A DNA stretch of 64,000 nt, taken from assembly GCF_022760755.1 (NCBI RefSeq), contig NZ_JAIVFP010000001.1, positions 2,956,001-3,020,000 on the forward strand, in the 5' to 3' direction. Shown piece after piece: positions 1 through 8,927 of this stretch (position 1 is its first letter; every line of letters starts with the position of its first letter). The notes under the pieces are model-generated. The model ran no database searches. It was given only the letters and a program-made list of their open reading frames with translations, and was not told where the DNA came from. The DNA comes from Candidatus Rhodoblastus alkanivorans. Lineage in GTDB: Bacteria > Pseudomonadota > Alphaproteobacteria > Rhizobiales > Beijerinckiaceae. A program made the position numbers and the translations under genes.

Positions 1-705
1 CTCGACCGCACCCGCAACACGCCGCTCCTGATCATCGTCGATCTCGAAGACCGTCAACGCATATTGCGCGGCCTCGATCTCGGGGTGAACGATTACATCG
101 TCCGCCCCGTCGATCCCAATGAGATCATCGCGCGCGTGCGCACTCAAATCCGCCGCAAGCGCTATGCCGACGCCTTGCGCTCGAATGTTCGGGAGGCGAT
201 GGAGCTGGCGGTGCTCGATCCGCTCACCGGCCTCAACAACCGGCGCTATCTCGAAACCCATCTCGGCGGGCTCCTGGACCAGGCAGCTGAGCGCGGCCGG
301 CCGGTCGCGATCATGATGCTCGATGTCGATCACTTCAAGCGAGTGAACGACACCTATGGCCACGAAGCCGGCGACGAAGTGCTGAAAACCTTCGCCGACC
401 GGATCAGGCGCAAGGTCCGCAGCGCCGACCTCATGTGCCGTCTGGGCGGCGAGGAATTCGTCGTCGTCATGCCCGACACCAGATTGACCACGGCGCAATG
501 CGTCGGCGAGCGCATCCGCGCGGCGGTAGCCGGAACCCCTTTCCCGGTCAAAAGCGGCGACCGCGCGATCCCGATCACCGTCTCGATCGGCGTCGCCGAT
601 TCGCTTGGCGGCGAACCGATCGACGCCCTGCTGCGGCGCGCGGACCAGGCGCTCTATCTCTCCAAGAACGCCGGCCGCAACCGCGTCACCGCGACGGCGG
701 CGTAA
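1..705 (+). CDS. pleD: PleD-type response regulator / diguanylate cyclase, 3' part
   Basis: The reading frame is open from base 1, so the gene starts to the left of the window. What is visible is the end of a receiver domain (a DLGVNDYIVRPVD stretch, typical of the second REC domain of PleD) followed by a complete GGDEF domain. The active-site motif is RLGGEEF and an inhibitory I-site RSAD (RxxD) stands five residues before it, so the enzyme should make cyclic di-GMP from two GTP and be product-inhibited. The MPDT and SIGV stretches match PleD more closely than generic GGDEF proteins. It is convergent with the next gene, 34 bp away. Family assignment is firm; the number of receiver domains cannot be seen here. 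Confidence 0.9.
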   Translation, partial: LDRTRNTPLLIIVDLEDRQRILRGLDLGVNDYIVRPVDPNEIIARVRTQIRRKRYADALRSNVREAMELAVLDPLTGLNNRRYLETHLGGLLDQAAERGRPVAIMMLDVDHFKRVNDTYGHEAGDEVLKTFADRIRRKVRSADLMCRLGGEEFVVVMPDTRLTTAQCVGERIRAAVAGTPFPVKSGDRAIPITVSIGVADSLGGEPIDALLRRADQALYLSKNAGRNRVTATAA

Positions 706-739
706 GCCCGACGCCGATGCGTCGGACCAGGAATTGGCG

Positions 740-2431
740 TCAGATCATCTCCTGCGCATGTTTTTTCAACCGATATTCGAATTGCCCGCGCCGCATTTTC
801 AGGAGGCGCGCGGCGGCGGAGAGATTGCCGTTCGCCTGTTGCAACGCCGCCCGGAGCAGATCGCGCTCCAGCGCCTCGAAGGAATAAAAATCGGCCAGGA
901 TCGCTTCAACGAGCGGCGCGGGCGCCTCTTCGGCGCCGTCGCGCGGGGCGCCGTCGAGGCCCACCTCGAAACTGGCGGCGCGGAACTCCTCGCCTCCCGT
1001 GAACAAATGGCGGATGTCGATCGCCTCGTGGTCGTCGCACAGGATCACCGCGCGCTCGATGATATTTTCCAGCTCCCGCACATTGCCGGGCCAGTCATAA
1101 TCCCAAAGCGCGCGATGGGCGCGACGGGTGAATCCGGCGATGCGTTTGTCATATTGGCTGGAAATACGCTGGATGAAAAATGAGACGAGCAGCGGAATGT
1201 CGTCGCGCCGATGGCGCAGCGGCGGGATCGAGACCGGATAGACATTGATGCGATAGAACAGATCGGCGCGAAAGCGGCCTTCGGCCACTTCCTTGCGCAG
1301 GTCCTGATTGGCGGCCGCGACGATGCGGACGTCCACCTTGCGGACGCGGGTGTCGCCCACGCGCTCGATCTCCCGCTCCTGGAGCGCGCGCAGCAATTTG
1401 CCCTGGGCCGGCAGCGGCAGGCTGGCGATCTCGTCGAGAAACAGCATGCCGCCGTCGGCGCGCTCGAAACGCCCCGGACGCGCTCTGTCCGCGCCGGTAT
1501 AGGCGCCGCGCTCGACGCCGAACAATTCGGATTCGACCAGCTCCTGCGGAATGGCCGCGCAATTCACCGCGACGAAGGGCTTGTCGGCGCGCCGGCTCAT
1601 CGCATGAAGCGCCCGCGCGAAACGCTCCTTGCCGACGCCGCTCTCGCCCAGGAACAGGACGGTGGCGTCGGCGCGCGCCGCCCGCCGGACCATGTCGGCC
1701 GCCGCCTTGAAGCCGGCCGAGGAGCCGACGAAATTGTCGAAAGCCTCGCCGATCGGCCCCGCCCCGGCGCCGGGCGCGGCCAGCGGCGTCAATTGCAACA
1801 GGCCGGCCTCGTCCTCGTCGAGATTGCGCCAGTCCGCGAGCGCGCGGCCGACGACCCGGCAGCGGCTATGGCCCATGGCGACGCATTCCAGCTCCCGCCA
1901 CAGGATCGGCATGCCGGTCACCGCCGTGCAATAGCCATTGGCGTAGCCCACCATCATCCAGCAGGCGGGCTCGCCGCTCGGGCCGCAATGATCGAGATGC
2001 GCCTGAGCCTCGAAGGAGGCGCTCCAGAAATAATTGCCCCAGAAGGCGCCGCGCTCGCCGTCGCACACCATGGCGTCGATCGGATGGTTGCGGACGAATC
2101 CCTCCATTTCGCGCAGCCGCGGCCCCATGGAGAGCATTTCGTCGACCTTGCGCCGGCAATTGTCCTCGCGAATGCGGACGCCGTCGTCGAAGCCCTGCTG
2201 ATAGCCGAGGCGCATCATGATCTCGCGCGCCTGCCCGAGTCCCAGCCGTTCGATCAATTCCCGCCGCAAATCGGCGAAGGCGGCCGCGTGGAACAGCAGC
2301 ATGCGCTGGCCATAGAGCAGGATATGGCCGGCGTCCGGCGAAAAATGCAGATGCTCGCGAAGCGCGCGATCAAGATCGCCGCCCGTTTCACTCGGCGTCC
2401 GCGAGGCGCCAGGGCCGTTCGTCTTGGACAT
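740..2431 (-). CDS. sigma54-dependent activator, XylR/DmpR type with V4R sensor domain
   Basis: A 563-residue enhancer-binding protein. Residues about 25-130 resemble the XylR N-terminal region, and about 150-198 form a V4R ligand-binding domain (VGYANGY and the cysteine-containing [10 protein letters not shown]). The AAA+ domain has Walker A GESGVGKE at 262-269, the sigma54-contact loop GAYTGA at 309-314 (Tyr where most relatives have Phe), Walker B LFLDEI and an arginine-finger region. A Fis-type helix-turn-helix closes the protein ([18 protein letters not shown]). Relatives bind small aromatics directly through this sensor and then drive sigma54 promoters. It is divergent from a reductase/Rieske oxygenase pair whose upstream region carries a -24/-12 promoter, so that pair is the likely target. 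The effector is unknown; a methoxylated or other aromatic is a reasonable inference. Confidence 0.92.
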   Translation of the reverse strand: MSKTNGPGASRTPSETGGDLDRALREHLHFSPDAGHILLYGQRMLLFHAAAFADLRRELIERLGLGQAREIMMRLGYQQGFDDGVRIREDNCRRKVDEMLSMGPRLREMEGFVRNHPIDAMVCDGERGAFWGNYFWSASFEAQAHLDHCGPSGEPACWMMVGYANGYCTAVTGMPILWRELECVAMGHSRCRVVGRALADWRNLDEDEAGLLQLTPLAAPGAGAGPIGEAFDNFVGSSAGFKAAADMVRRAARADATVLFLGESGVGKERFARALHAMSRRADKPFVAVNCAAIPQELVESELFGVERGAYTGADRARPGRFERADGGMLFLDEIASLPLPAQGKLLRALQEREIERVGDTRVRKVDVRIVAAANQDLRKEVAEGRFRADLFYRINVYPVSIPPLRHRRDDIPLLVSFFIQRISSQYDKRIAGFTRRAHRALWDYDWPGNVRELENIIERAVILCDDHEAIDIRHLFTGGEEFRAASFEVGLDGAPRDGAEEAPAPLVEAILADFYSFEALERDLLRAALQQANGNLSAAARLLKMRRGQFEYRLKKHAQEMI

Positions 2432-2450
2432 GCGTCCTCCCGGTTTTCTT

Positions 2451-2510
2451 GGGTCCGCCCGGATTTTTCGGGTCCGCCCGGATTTTCCGCCAGCGTTTCA
2501 TGAAATCCGG
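2451..2510. promoter_or_regulatory. candidate upstream activator sites (three CCGGATTT half-sites)
   Basis: Between the divergent activator and reductase genes, the 17-mer GGGTCCGCCCGGATTTT occurs twice as a direct repeat (2451-2467 and 2470-2486, period 19 bp). Each copy contains CCGGATTT (2459-2466, 2478-2485), and an inverted copy AAATCCGG follows at 2503-2510. A perfect 10-bp palindrome TTTCATGAAA (2496-2505) overlaps the last one. The sites lie roughly 110-170 bp upstream of the sigma54 promoter, where XylR-family enhancer sites usually sit, and 20-80 bp upstream of the activator's own start codon, so they could serve both activation and autoregulation. Binding is inferred from position and symmetry only. 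Confidence 0.55.
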
Positions 2511-2586
2511 AACACGAAAAGACGATATTCTCTGAAATCTCGAAAATTGCTCCGCGCGATAAGGGGCTCGGCGCCACACCTTCGTT

Positions 2587-2599
2587 CAACAAATTGATT
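2587..2599 (-). promoter_or_regulatory. candidate IHF site
   Basis: On the minus strand this reads AATCAATTTGTTG, an exact match to the IHF consensus WATCAANNNNTTR. It lies 19 bp upstream of the -24 element, between the candidate activator sites and the sigma54 promoter, in an AT-rich stretch. This is where IHF bends DNA in sigma54 promoters of the XylR/DmpR/NifA kind. Confidence 0.55.
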
Positions 2600-2618
2600 T
2601 ATCGTTATTTTTAATTCA

Positions 2619-2633
2619 TGGCACGTTTCTCGC
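2619..2633 (+). promoter_or_regulatory. sigma54 (-24/-12) promoter of the reductase/Rieske oxygenase operon
   Basis: The sequence TGGCACGTTTCTCGC matches the sigma54 consensus TGGCACGNNNNTTGC with one mismatch (TCGC for TTGC). Spacing between the GG and GC elements is correct. Transcription would start near 2645, leaving a leader of about 75 nt before the reductase start codon at 2721. A sigma54 activator gene lies divergently beside it, which strongly supports the call. Confidence 0.75.
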
Positions 2634-2720
2634 CGTTAAGGACGGGCAAAGCGGCGGCTTTCACGAATTCAAAAAAACAGCCGCGCCAACACGGCCCGAA
2701 CCGGGTCAGGGAGAACGCCG

Positions 2721-3701
2721 ATGTCACATTCAGGCTTGGCCGTCGCCGACGGCTGGCTTCAGGCGATTGTCGCCCGGAAAACGACCGAGGCCGAGGATAT
2801 CGTCCGTCTGTCGCTGCGCCCGGAGGGCGGCGTCGCCCTGCCCCCATTCGAGGCGGGCGCCCATATCGAAATCGCCCTGCCCAACGGCCTGATCCGCCCT
2901 TATTCCCTGTGTAACGCGGCGCATGAGGCGGGACGATATGAAATCGCCGTCTTGCTGGAGCGCGAGGGGCGCGGCGGATCGCTCGCCGCCCACGGCCTCG
3001 TCGAGGGGCAGGCCCTGCCCGTGCGTCCCCCGCGCAATTTCTTTCCTCTGGCGCCGGACGGCTACAGTCTTTTGATCGCCGGCGGCATTGGAATCACGCC
3101 GCTGCTCGCCATGGCGGAAACGCTGGCCGACGCGGGTCGCGGCGTAGAGCTGCACGCCTGCGCCCGCAGCGAGCGCCGCGCCGCGTTCCGCGCCCGGCTC
3201 GCCGCCGCGCCTTTCGCCGCCAGCGTCCGCTGGCATTTCGACGATGGCGCGCCGGACCAGAAATTCGACATCGGCGCGGTTCTCGCCGGAGCGCCCGAAG
3301 ACGCGCGACTTTATGTCTGCGGCCCCCAGGGCTTCATGGATCATGTGCTGGGCGCCGCCCGCGCCCGCGGCTGGCCGGAAGACAGACTGCATTACGAATA
3401 TTTCGCCGCCGCGCCGTCGCCGGCGGAAGGCGACCGGCCGTTCCGGATCGTGCTCGCGCGCAGCGGCCGAACCATCGACGTGCCGGCCGGCGTCACCGCC
3501 GCCCAGGCCATGGCCGAGGCCGGCGTCGAGCCGCCGCTCTCCTGTGAACAGGGCGTGTGCGGGACCTGCCTGCTGCCGGTGATCGAGGGGCAGCCCGATC
3601 ATCGCGACCATTTCCAGAATCCCGCCGAACGCGCCGCCAACACCCATTTCGCGGCCTGCTGCTCGCGCGCGGTCACGCCGCGCCTGGTGCTCGATTTCTG
3701 A
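2721..3701 (+). CDS. Vanillate-demethylase-type ferredoxin reductase (FMN/NAD + 2Fe-2S)
   Basis: A 326-residue phthalate-dioxygenase-reductase family protein, the electron donor for a Rieske oxygenase. The flavin-binding RPYSL motif is at about 59-63, the nicotinamide site GGIGITPLLAMA at about 121-132, and CGPQGFM at about 200. The C-terminal plant-type ferredoxin domain has ligands C275, C280, C283 and C313. Length and domain order match VanB. The start is supported by a GGGAGAA Shine-Dalgarno sequence. The oxygenase gene follows 100 bp downstream on the same strand. Substrate specificity follows the partner oxygenase and is not proven, so no gene symbol is given. Confidence 0.9.
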   Translation: MSHSGLAVADGWLQAIVARKTTEAEDIVRLSLRPEGGVALPPFEAGAHIEIALPNGLIRPYSLCNAAHEAGRYEIAVLLEREGRGGSLAAHGLVEGQALPVRPPRNFFPLAPDGYSLLIAGGIGITPLLAMAETLADAGRGVELHACARSERRAAFRARLAAAPFAASVRWHFDDGAPDQKFDIGAVLAGAPEDARLYVCGPQGFMDHVLGAARARGWPEDRLHYEYFAAAPSPAEGDRPFRIVLARSGRTIDVPAGVTAAQAMAEAGVEPPLSCEQGVCGTCLLPVIEGQPDHRDHFQNPAERAANTHFAACCSRAVTPRLVLDF

Positions 3702-3801
3702 CCGGTTCGGGCCGCCCGAAGCCCGAAGCGCGGCCGGCGGCCGCACCGCAACTAATCGCCTTGTCGGAGCCAGGGCGAAATCATCAAGGAGAGGAAAGCC
3801 C

Positions 3802-4878
3802 ATGAACAGCCATGTAAGTGTGAAGGACGAAGCCAGGCCGGCGAGCCCCTTCCTCCAGCGCGCCTGGTATGCGGCGGCGCTGTCGAGCGAAGTCGGCCCG
3901 ACCGAATTGTTCCACCGCAAATTGCTGAATGTGAACGTGCTGATCTACCGCAAGCAGGACGGGACGCCGGTCGCGATGCGCGACCGCTGCCCGCACCGTT
4001 TCGCGCCGATGCATCTCGGCAAGCGCCAGGGCGACGAGGTGTCCTGCCTCTATCACGCCCTGCGCTTCAACAGCGAAGGCCAATGCGTGCATAATCCGCA
4101 CGGCTCGGGCGCGATTCCCAAAGCGGCCAAGATCCGCGCTTATCCGCTCATCGAGAAATATGGCTATATCTGGATCTGGATGGCCGACGAGGACCCCGAT
4201 CCTTCGCTTCTGCCTGACTATACTCCGCTGGAGGAGGGCCATCCCAACGGCGTCGCCCATACTTACATGTATATGAACGCCAATTACGAGCTGATCATCG
4301 ACAATGTGATGGACCTCAGCCATATCGACCATGTTCATGGCGAGATCATCACCACGCGGGGCCAACTGTCGCCGGTCGTGCCCAAGGTCATCGAAGGCGA
4401 GCGCTCGATCAATGCCCGGTGGGAATGGAAGCAGACGCCGGCCATGCACATCTTCTCAAAATTCATGCCCGACACCGAGGCCGAGGCGCGGCAGTTCTTC
4501 GACATCACCTGGCGCCAGCCCGCCAATATCCAGCTTTCCGTCGGCGCCATCCAGGGGACGGGAAATCTCGATTTGAAGGATTGCGTCGGCCAGTACGACC
4601 TCCACACCACCACGCCCGAAACCGAGACCACGACCCATTACTGGTTTTCGACCCGGCGGAACCACATCGTGGAAGACGGCGAGTTCAACGCCTTCAAGAT
4701 CAAGGCGATGCACGAGGCCTTCGTCACCGAGGATGGGCCGATCATCGAGGAGACCCAGAAGGAAATGGGCACGTCCGACTTCTTCTCGCTCAATCCCGTT
4801 CTGATGAGCAACGACGTCGCGCCGGTCAAGGTGCGCCGGCTGTTGCACAAGCTGATCGAGGCGGAACGCGGCGCCTGA
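3802..4878 (+). CDS. Rieske non-heme iron oxygenase, VanA-like aromatic O-demethylase
   Basis: 358 residues, the usual length of vanillate O-demethylase and toluenesulfonate methyl-monooxygenase oxygenase subunits. The Rieske cluster ligands are C63, H65, C82 and H85. The catalytic-domain motif NVMDLSHIDHVHG supplies the bridging D171 and iron ligands H174 and H179, with N168 conserved as in dicamba and vanillate demethylases. Such enzymes use O2 and reductase electrons to remove an O-methyl group as formaldehyde, or hydroxylate an aromatic. Together with the upstream reductase it makes a two-component monooxygenase under the adjacent sigma54 activator. Vanillate itself is only one possible substrate. 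A strong terminator follows. Confidence 0.88.
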   Translation: MNSHVSVKDEARPASPFLQRAWYAAALSSEVGPTELFHRKLLNVNVLIYRKQDGTPVAMRDRCPHRFAPMHLGKRQGDEVSCLYHALRFNSEGQCVHNPHGSGAIPKAAKIRAYPLIEKYGYIWIWMADEDPDPSLLPDYTPLEEGHPNGVAHTYMYMNANYELIIDNVMDLSHIDHVHGEIITTRGQLSPVVPKVIEGERSINARWEWKQTPAMHIFSKFMPDTEAEARQFFDITWRQPANIQLSVGAIQGTGNLDLKDCVGQYDLHTTTPETETTTHYWFSTRRNHIVEDGEFNAFKIKAMHEAFVTEDGPIIEETQKEMGTSDFFSLNPVLMSNDVAPVKVRRLLHKLIEAERGA

Positions 4879-4897
4879 ACCGCGTCCCGCCCGGTCG

Positions 4898-4935
4898 GGG
4901 CGCCGCCCTGGCTCCCAGGGGGCGGCGCCCTTTTT
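4898..4935 (+). terminator. rho-independent terminator after the Rieske oxygenase gene
   Basis: An 11-bp perfect stem (GGGCGCCGCCC at 4898-4908 and GGGCGGCGCCC at 4920-4930) with an 11-nt loop is followed directly by five T residues. It begins 20 bp past the stop codon. Confidence 0.85.
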
Positions 4936-5419
4936 CACGAACGGTTTGGATGGAATTGAAATTTCCGCCTCGGCGGCGACGCTGGGAATGCGTCACACAG
5001 GTTTTCGTCATGCCTCCAGATTTGACGCCGCGCGTCAGCTGAGGCCCAAGGGCGCCGCCCCTGCTTTCCCGCGCCTCGACGGAAACGAACAGGCGATGTG
5101 ATAAAAATTTTTACCATTCCAGGTGTATTTCTCACCGACCCCGCCGGAGCCCGGCGCGCAGCCAGCCTGGTCGCTATCTACGTCATGCCTGGCTTTTGAC
5201 GGATCTCCGCCACCAGCCATGAATGCGCCGGCCATTCTCTATGGGTCGCTCGCGCTTCCCTGCACAAGGAACATTGAATGCAACCGGCCATGGAACGAAT
5301 TTCCACGGAGAACGGGTCATCGTTCATCGCAAGGAAAACACTCGCAAAACGGGCGAGACAGGCCTCGCGGCTCATTGTCGTGGAAAACTGAAATCATTCA
5401 TCAATTGGACGAGGCGGCG
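4936..5419. other. intergenic stretch before fumC, no gene recognised
   Basis: About 480 bp between the terminator and fumC. The fumC frame is open through part of it, but there is no family similarity before residue 1 of the fumarase and no Shine-Dalgarno sequence at the earlier starts. A locally AT-rich segment near 5100-5130 could hold the fumC promoter. No clear -35/-10 pair or hairpin was found. Confidence 0.4.
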
Positions 5420-6823
5420 ATGGCGGAGTTCCGAACCGAAAGCGACAGTCTGGGCGAGGTCCGCGTTCCGGCGGACAAGCTCTGGGGCGCGCAAACCCAG
5501 CGTTCTCTTGAACATTTCAGCATCGGCCAGGATCTGATCCCGCGGGAGATGATCGCCTCTTACGCTATCCTGAAAAAAGCCGTCGCGATCGTGAATCACA
5601 ACGAGAAGCGGCTCGGCGACGTCCAGCACAAGCTCATCGTCCAGACCTGCGACGAAATCCTCGCCGGACAGCACCACGATATGTTCCCGCTGCATGTCTG
5701 GATGACGGGCAGCGGCACCCAGTTCAACATGAACGTCAACGAGGTGATCTCCAACCGGTGCTGCCAGCTCGCCGGCTTGCCTCTGGGGGGCAAGACGCCG
5801 GTCCACCCGAACGATCACGTCAATATGGCGCAATCGTCCAACGATTCCTTCCCTTCGGCAATGTATATCGCGGCGGCGATCGGGGTGAAGCAGCGCCTTC
5901 TCCCCGCCGTTCAGACGCTGCACGACGCCATCGCGGCCAAGGCGGAGGCGTGGAAGGATATCGTCAAGATCGGCCGCACCCATATGCAGGACGCGACGCC
6001 CCTCACCCTTGGCCAGGAATGGTCGGGCTATGTGGGCATGCTGGCCGACGACATCGAGCGCATCGACGCGGCTCTTCCCGGCGTCTATCGCCTGGCGCTC
6101 GGCGGCACGGCGGTCGGCACCGGCCTCAATTCGTTCCCCGGCTTCGCCGAAGCGTCCGCGGCCGAAATCGCCGCGCTCACGGGACTGCCTTTCGTCACGG
6201 CGCCGAACAAATTCACCGTGCAGGGCGCGCATGACGCGCTGGTGCAACTCTCCGGCGCAATGCGCACGCTTGCCGTGTCGCTCTACAAGATCGCCAACGA
6301 CATTCGTCTGATGTCCTGCGGGCCGCGCGCCGGTTTCGCCGAACTCGAAATCCCCGCCAACGAACCCGGCTCGTCGATCATGCCGGGCAAGGTCAATCCG
6401 ACGCAATGCGAGGCCTTGGCCATGATCGCCGTCCAGGTGATGGCGAACGACGTCGCGGTCGGCTTCGGCGGCGCCAGCGGCTATCTCGAAATGAATGTGT
6501 ACAAGCCGTTGATGATTTTCAACGTCATGCATTCCATCGCAATCATGACCGACGGCTGCGTCAATTTCGGGAAATATCTGGTCGAAGGCGCCCAGCCCAA
6601 TCTCAAGAAAATCGAGGAATATGTCGAGCGCTCGCTGATGCTGGTCACCGCTTTGTCGCCGGTCGTCGGCTACGACAAGGCCTCCAAAATCGCGCACTTC
6701 GCGCTGGACCATGATCTCACGCTGAAGGCCGCGGCCCTGCAACTCGGCTATGTGAGCGAGGCCGAGTTCGACCGCGTCGTCGATCCCGCGAAAATGATCA
6801 CGCCCTATGTGGCGACCGAATGA
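5420..6823 (+). CDS. fumC: Fumarate hydratase class II
   Basis: Interconverts fumarate and L-malate in the TCA cycle as an oxygen-stable, iron-free cytosolic homotetramer. From the ATG at 5420 the product is 467 residues, the normal class II length. GAGG at 5411-5414 precedes this start, and [14 protein letters not shown] matches the family N-terminus, so the open frame upstream is not coding. The superfamily signature [11 protein letters not shown] is present, as are the [10 protein letters not shown] and [10 protein letters not shown] stretches that build the active site. NAD-malic enzyme follows after 50 bp on the same strand, so the two probably form an operon turning fumarate into malate and then pyruvate. 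Confidence 0.96.
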   Translation: MAEFRTESDSLGEVRVPADKLWGAQTQRSLEHFSIGQDLIPREMIASYAILKKAVAIVNHNEKRLGDVQHKLIVQTCDEILAGQHHDMFPLHVWMTGSGTQFNMNVNEVISNRCCQLAGLPLGGKTPVHPNDHVNMAQSSNDSFPSAMYIAAAIGVKQRLLPAVQTLHDAIAAKAEAWKDIVKIGRTHMQDATPLTLGQEWSGYVGMLADDIERIDAALPGVYRLALGGTAVGTGLNSFPGFAEASAAEIAALTGLPFVTAPNKFTVQGAHDALVQLSGAMRTLAVSLYKIANDIRLMSCGPRAGFAELEIPANEPGSSIMPGKVNPTQCEALAMIAVQVMANDVAVGFGGASGYLEMNVYKPLMIFNVMHSIAIMTDGCVNFGKYLVEGAQPNLKKIEEYVERSLMLVTALSPVVGYDKASKIAHFALDHDLTLKAAALQLGYVSEAEFDRVVDPAKMITPYVATE

Positions 6824-6873
6824 CCAGAAGGGCCTCTTTGTCGAAGCGGTTCCGATAGGGGAAGGATAGCGTC

Positions 6874-8502
6874 ATGAGCATGAACAAACGGGGCGTCGAG
6901 TTGCTCCACGATCCAACGCTCAACAAAACCACGGCCTATACGGAAGCCGAGCGGCAGGCGCTCGGACTCGTCGGACTCGTCCCGGACGTCACGGAATCGG
7001 AAGACCTCCAGCTCCAGCGGGTCATGCAGCACCTCGGGCACAAGACGACCGATCTCGATCGCTATATCTATCTGACCAATCTCCTCGACCACGACGAGAC
7101 CCTTTTCTACCGCACGGTCATGTCCGATCCGGCGCGTTTCCTGCCGATCGTCTATGACCCCACGATCGGCGAAGCCTGCCTCAAGTTCGGCCACATCTTC
7201 CGCGGCCCGCGCGGCATGTATCTGTCGATCACGCGGCGCGGCCATGTCAAAGAGGTGCTGCGCAACTGGCCGGTCAAGGACGTGCGCTTCATCTGCGTCA
7301 CCGATGGCGGGCGCATCCTGGGCCTCGGCGACCTCGGCGCCAACGGCATGGGCATTCCGATCGGCAAGCTCCAGCTCTATACCGCTTGCGCCGGCGTCCC
7401 GCCTCAGGGGCTGCTGCCGATGTATCTCGATGCGGGAACCAATAACGAGCAATATCTGCAAGACCCGCTCTACCTCGGCCTGCGCCGGCCGCGGCCGTCG
7501 ACGGAGGAGCTCTTTTCCTTCGTCGATGAATTCGTCGAGGCGGTTCAAGAAGTCTTTCCCAAATGCTGCATCCATTTCGAGGACTGGACCGGCCGCGACG
7601 CCGTGCATCTGCTCGAACGCTATCGGGACAAATATTGCGTCTATAACGACGACGTGCAGGGCACGGCCGGCATTGTGCTCGCCGGCATGATCAACGCCGC
7701 GCGCCTCAAGGGGACGCAACTCAAGGACGAGACCTACCTTTTCCTCGGCGCGGGATCGGCCGGAATCGGCCTTGCCAATCTCCTCTGTTCGGCGCTCGTC
7801 CAGCAGGGCATGAGCCTCAAGGACGCGCAGGCCCGCGTGCATATGTTCGACGTCAACGGCCTGCTCGAGTCGAGCCGCACGGACCTCTACGATTTCCAGA
7901 AGCCCTATGCGCATCCCCATGCGCCGGACAAGAATTTCGTCTCCTGCATCAAGGACTTGAAGCCGACGACGATCATCGGCGTGAGCACGATCGGCGGCGC
8001 GTTCAATCAGGCTGTCGTCGAGGCGGTCAGTTCGGTCAACGAGCGCCCGGTGATCCTCGCGTTGTCGAACCCGACCGAGCATGCCGAATGCACCGCCGAG
8101 CAGGCCTACACATGGTCCAAGGGCAAGGCAATCTACGCCGCCGGCGTCCAGTTCATGCCGGTCCATTCGAACGGCCAGACGCTCCTGCCCGGCCAGGCGA
8201 ACAATTTCTACATCTTCCCGGCGGTCGGCATGGCGATCTACGCCACAGAGGCCAAACGCGTCACCGACGAAATGTTCATCGAGGCGGCGGCGGCGGTCGC
8301 GGATCAGGTGCCGGGCGATCTGCTGAAACAGGGACTTCTCTACCCGCTGCAGTCGAACATTCTCGAAACCGAGATCAAGACCGCCGCGCGCGTCGCCAAG
8401 CTGGTGTTCGACAGCGGCCTCGCCCGGGTCGACCGCCCCGCCGACATGGAGGCGTTCATCCGCTCCCATGTCTACAAGCCGGAATATAAAAACCTGGCTT
8501 GA
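6874..8502 (+). CDS. maeA: NAD-dependent malic enzyme
   Basis: Oxidatively decarboxylates L-malate to pyruvate with NAD+. The 542-residue product has the full malic enzyme fold. The N-terminal domain carries the signature DGGRILGLGDLGANGMGIPI, the metal-binding EDW stretch is near residue 235, and the dinucleotide-binding LGAGSAGIGLANLL follows. Length and sequence match the large-subunit SfcA/MaeA group, not the shorter form fused to a phosphotransacetylase. It follows fumC by 50 bp, with GGGGAAGG upstream of the start. Assignment is firm; NAD versus NADP preference is taken from the subfamily. Confidence 0.93.
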   Translation: MSMNKRGVELLHDPTLNKTTAYTEAERQALGLVGLVPDVTESEDLQLQRVMQHLGHKTTDLDRYIYLTNLLDHDETLFYRTVMSDPARFLPIVYDPTIGEACLKFGHIFRGPRGMYLSITRRGHVKEVLRNWPVKDVRFICVTDGGRILGLGDLGANGMGIPIGKLQLYTACAGVPPQGLLPMYLDAGTNNEQYLQDPLYLGLRRPRPSTEELFSFVDEFVEAVQEVFPKCCIHFEDWTGRDAVHLLERYRDKYCVYNDDVQGTAGIVLAGMINAARLKGTQLKDETYLFLGAGSAGIGLANLLCSALVQQGMSLKDAQARVHMFDVNGLLESSRTDLYDFQKPYAHPHAPDKNFVSCIKDLKPTTIIGVSTIGGAFNQAVVEAVSSVNERPVILALSNPTEHAECTAEQAYTWSKGKAIYAAGVQFMPVHSNGQTLLPGQANNFYIFPAVGMAIYATEAKRVTDEMFIEAAAAVADQVPGDLLKQGLLYPLQSNILETEIKTAARVAKLVFDSGLARVDRPADMEAFIRSHVYKPEYKNLA

Positions 8503-8570
8503 GGGGGTGCAGAGCCGCCAAGCGCGAAACCTGGTTCTCGCGGGCGTCGAATGCGGCGACCGCGACAGGC

Positions 8571-8909
8571 TCACGGCGGCGGCGGGCGCGTTCCTCGTCC
8601 GTCCGCCTCGCGATCGCTGTCCGCGCCGACGATGGCCAAGAGAGCGTCGAGCGCCGGCGAGGCGGGCGCGCGCCAGACCAGATGCGTTCGGCTGCGCGCC
8701 ACGTCCCGCGGAAGGATGTGGCGCGTGACCTGATCCTTCGCCGCCAGGCTTTCCAGCACCGAAAGCGGCATCATCGCGACGCCGGCGCCGGCGGCGACGC
8801 AAGCCGCGATGGCGTGATAGGAGCCGAATTCGAGAATGCGCTCCGGCGCGATCGCTGCGCCGACGAGCCATTCCTCCAGCCGCCAGCGCCCCTTGCCGAT
8901 CACGTCCAT
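8571..8909 (-). pseudogene. LysR-type regulator remnant (C-terminal substrate-binding part only)
   Basis: About 112 codons matching the last third of a LysR-type regulator: an ILEFGSYHAIAACVAAGAGVA stretch, MMPLSVLESL, and a typical LVWRAPASPALDALL end. The DNA-binding domain and the first half of the effector domain are absent. An in-frame TAG (complement of 8913-8915) lies two codons upstream of the only ATG, and the glycosyltransferase gene ends 19 bp away. The break point therefore looks like the junction of an insertion or deletion. The fragment cannot work as a regulator. Confidence 0.75.
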
Positions 8910-8927
8910 CGGCTACCGCGATTGGGC

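Noticed and set aside
5123-5419. N-terminal extension of fumarase (99 extra residues)
   Set aside because: The extension has no similarity to fumarases, and the ATG at 5420 has its own ribosome-binding site and gives the standard length.
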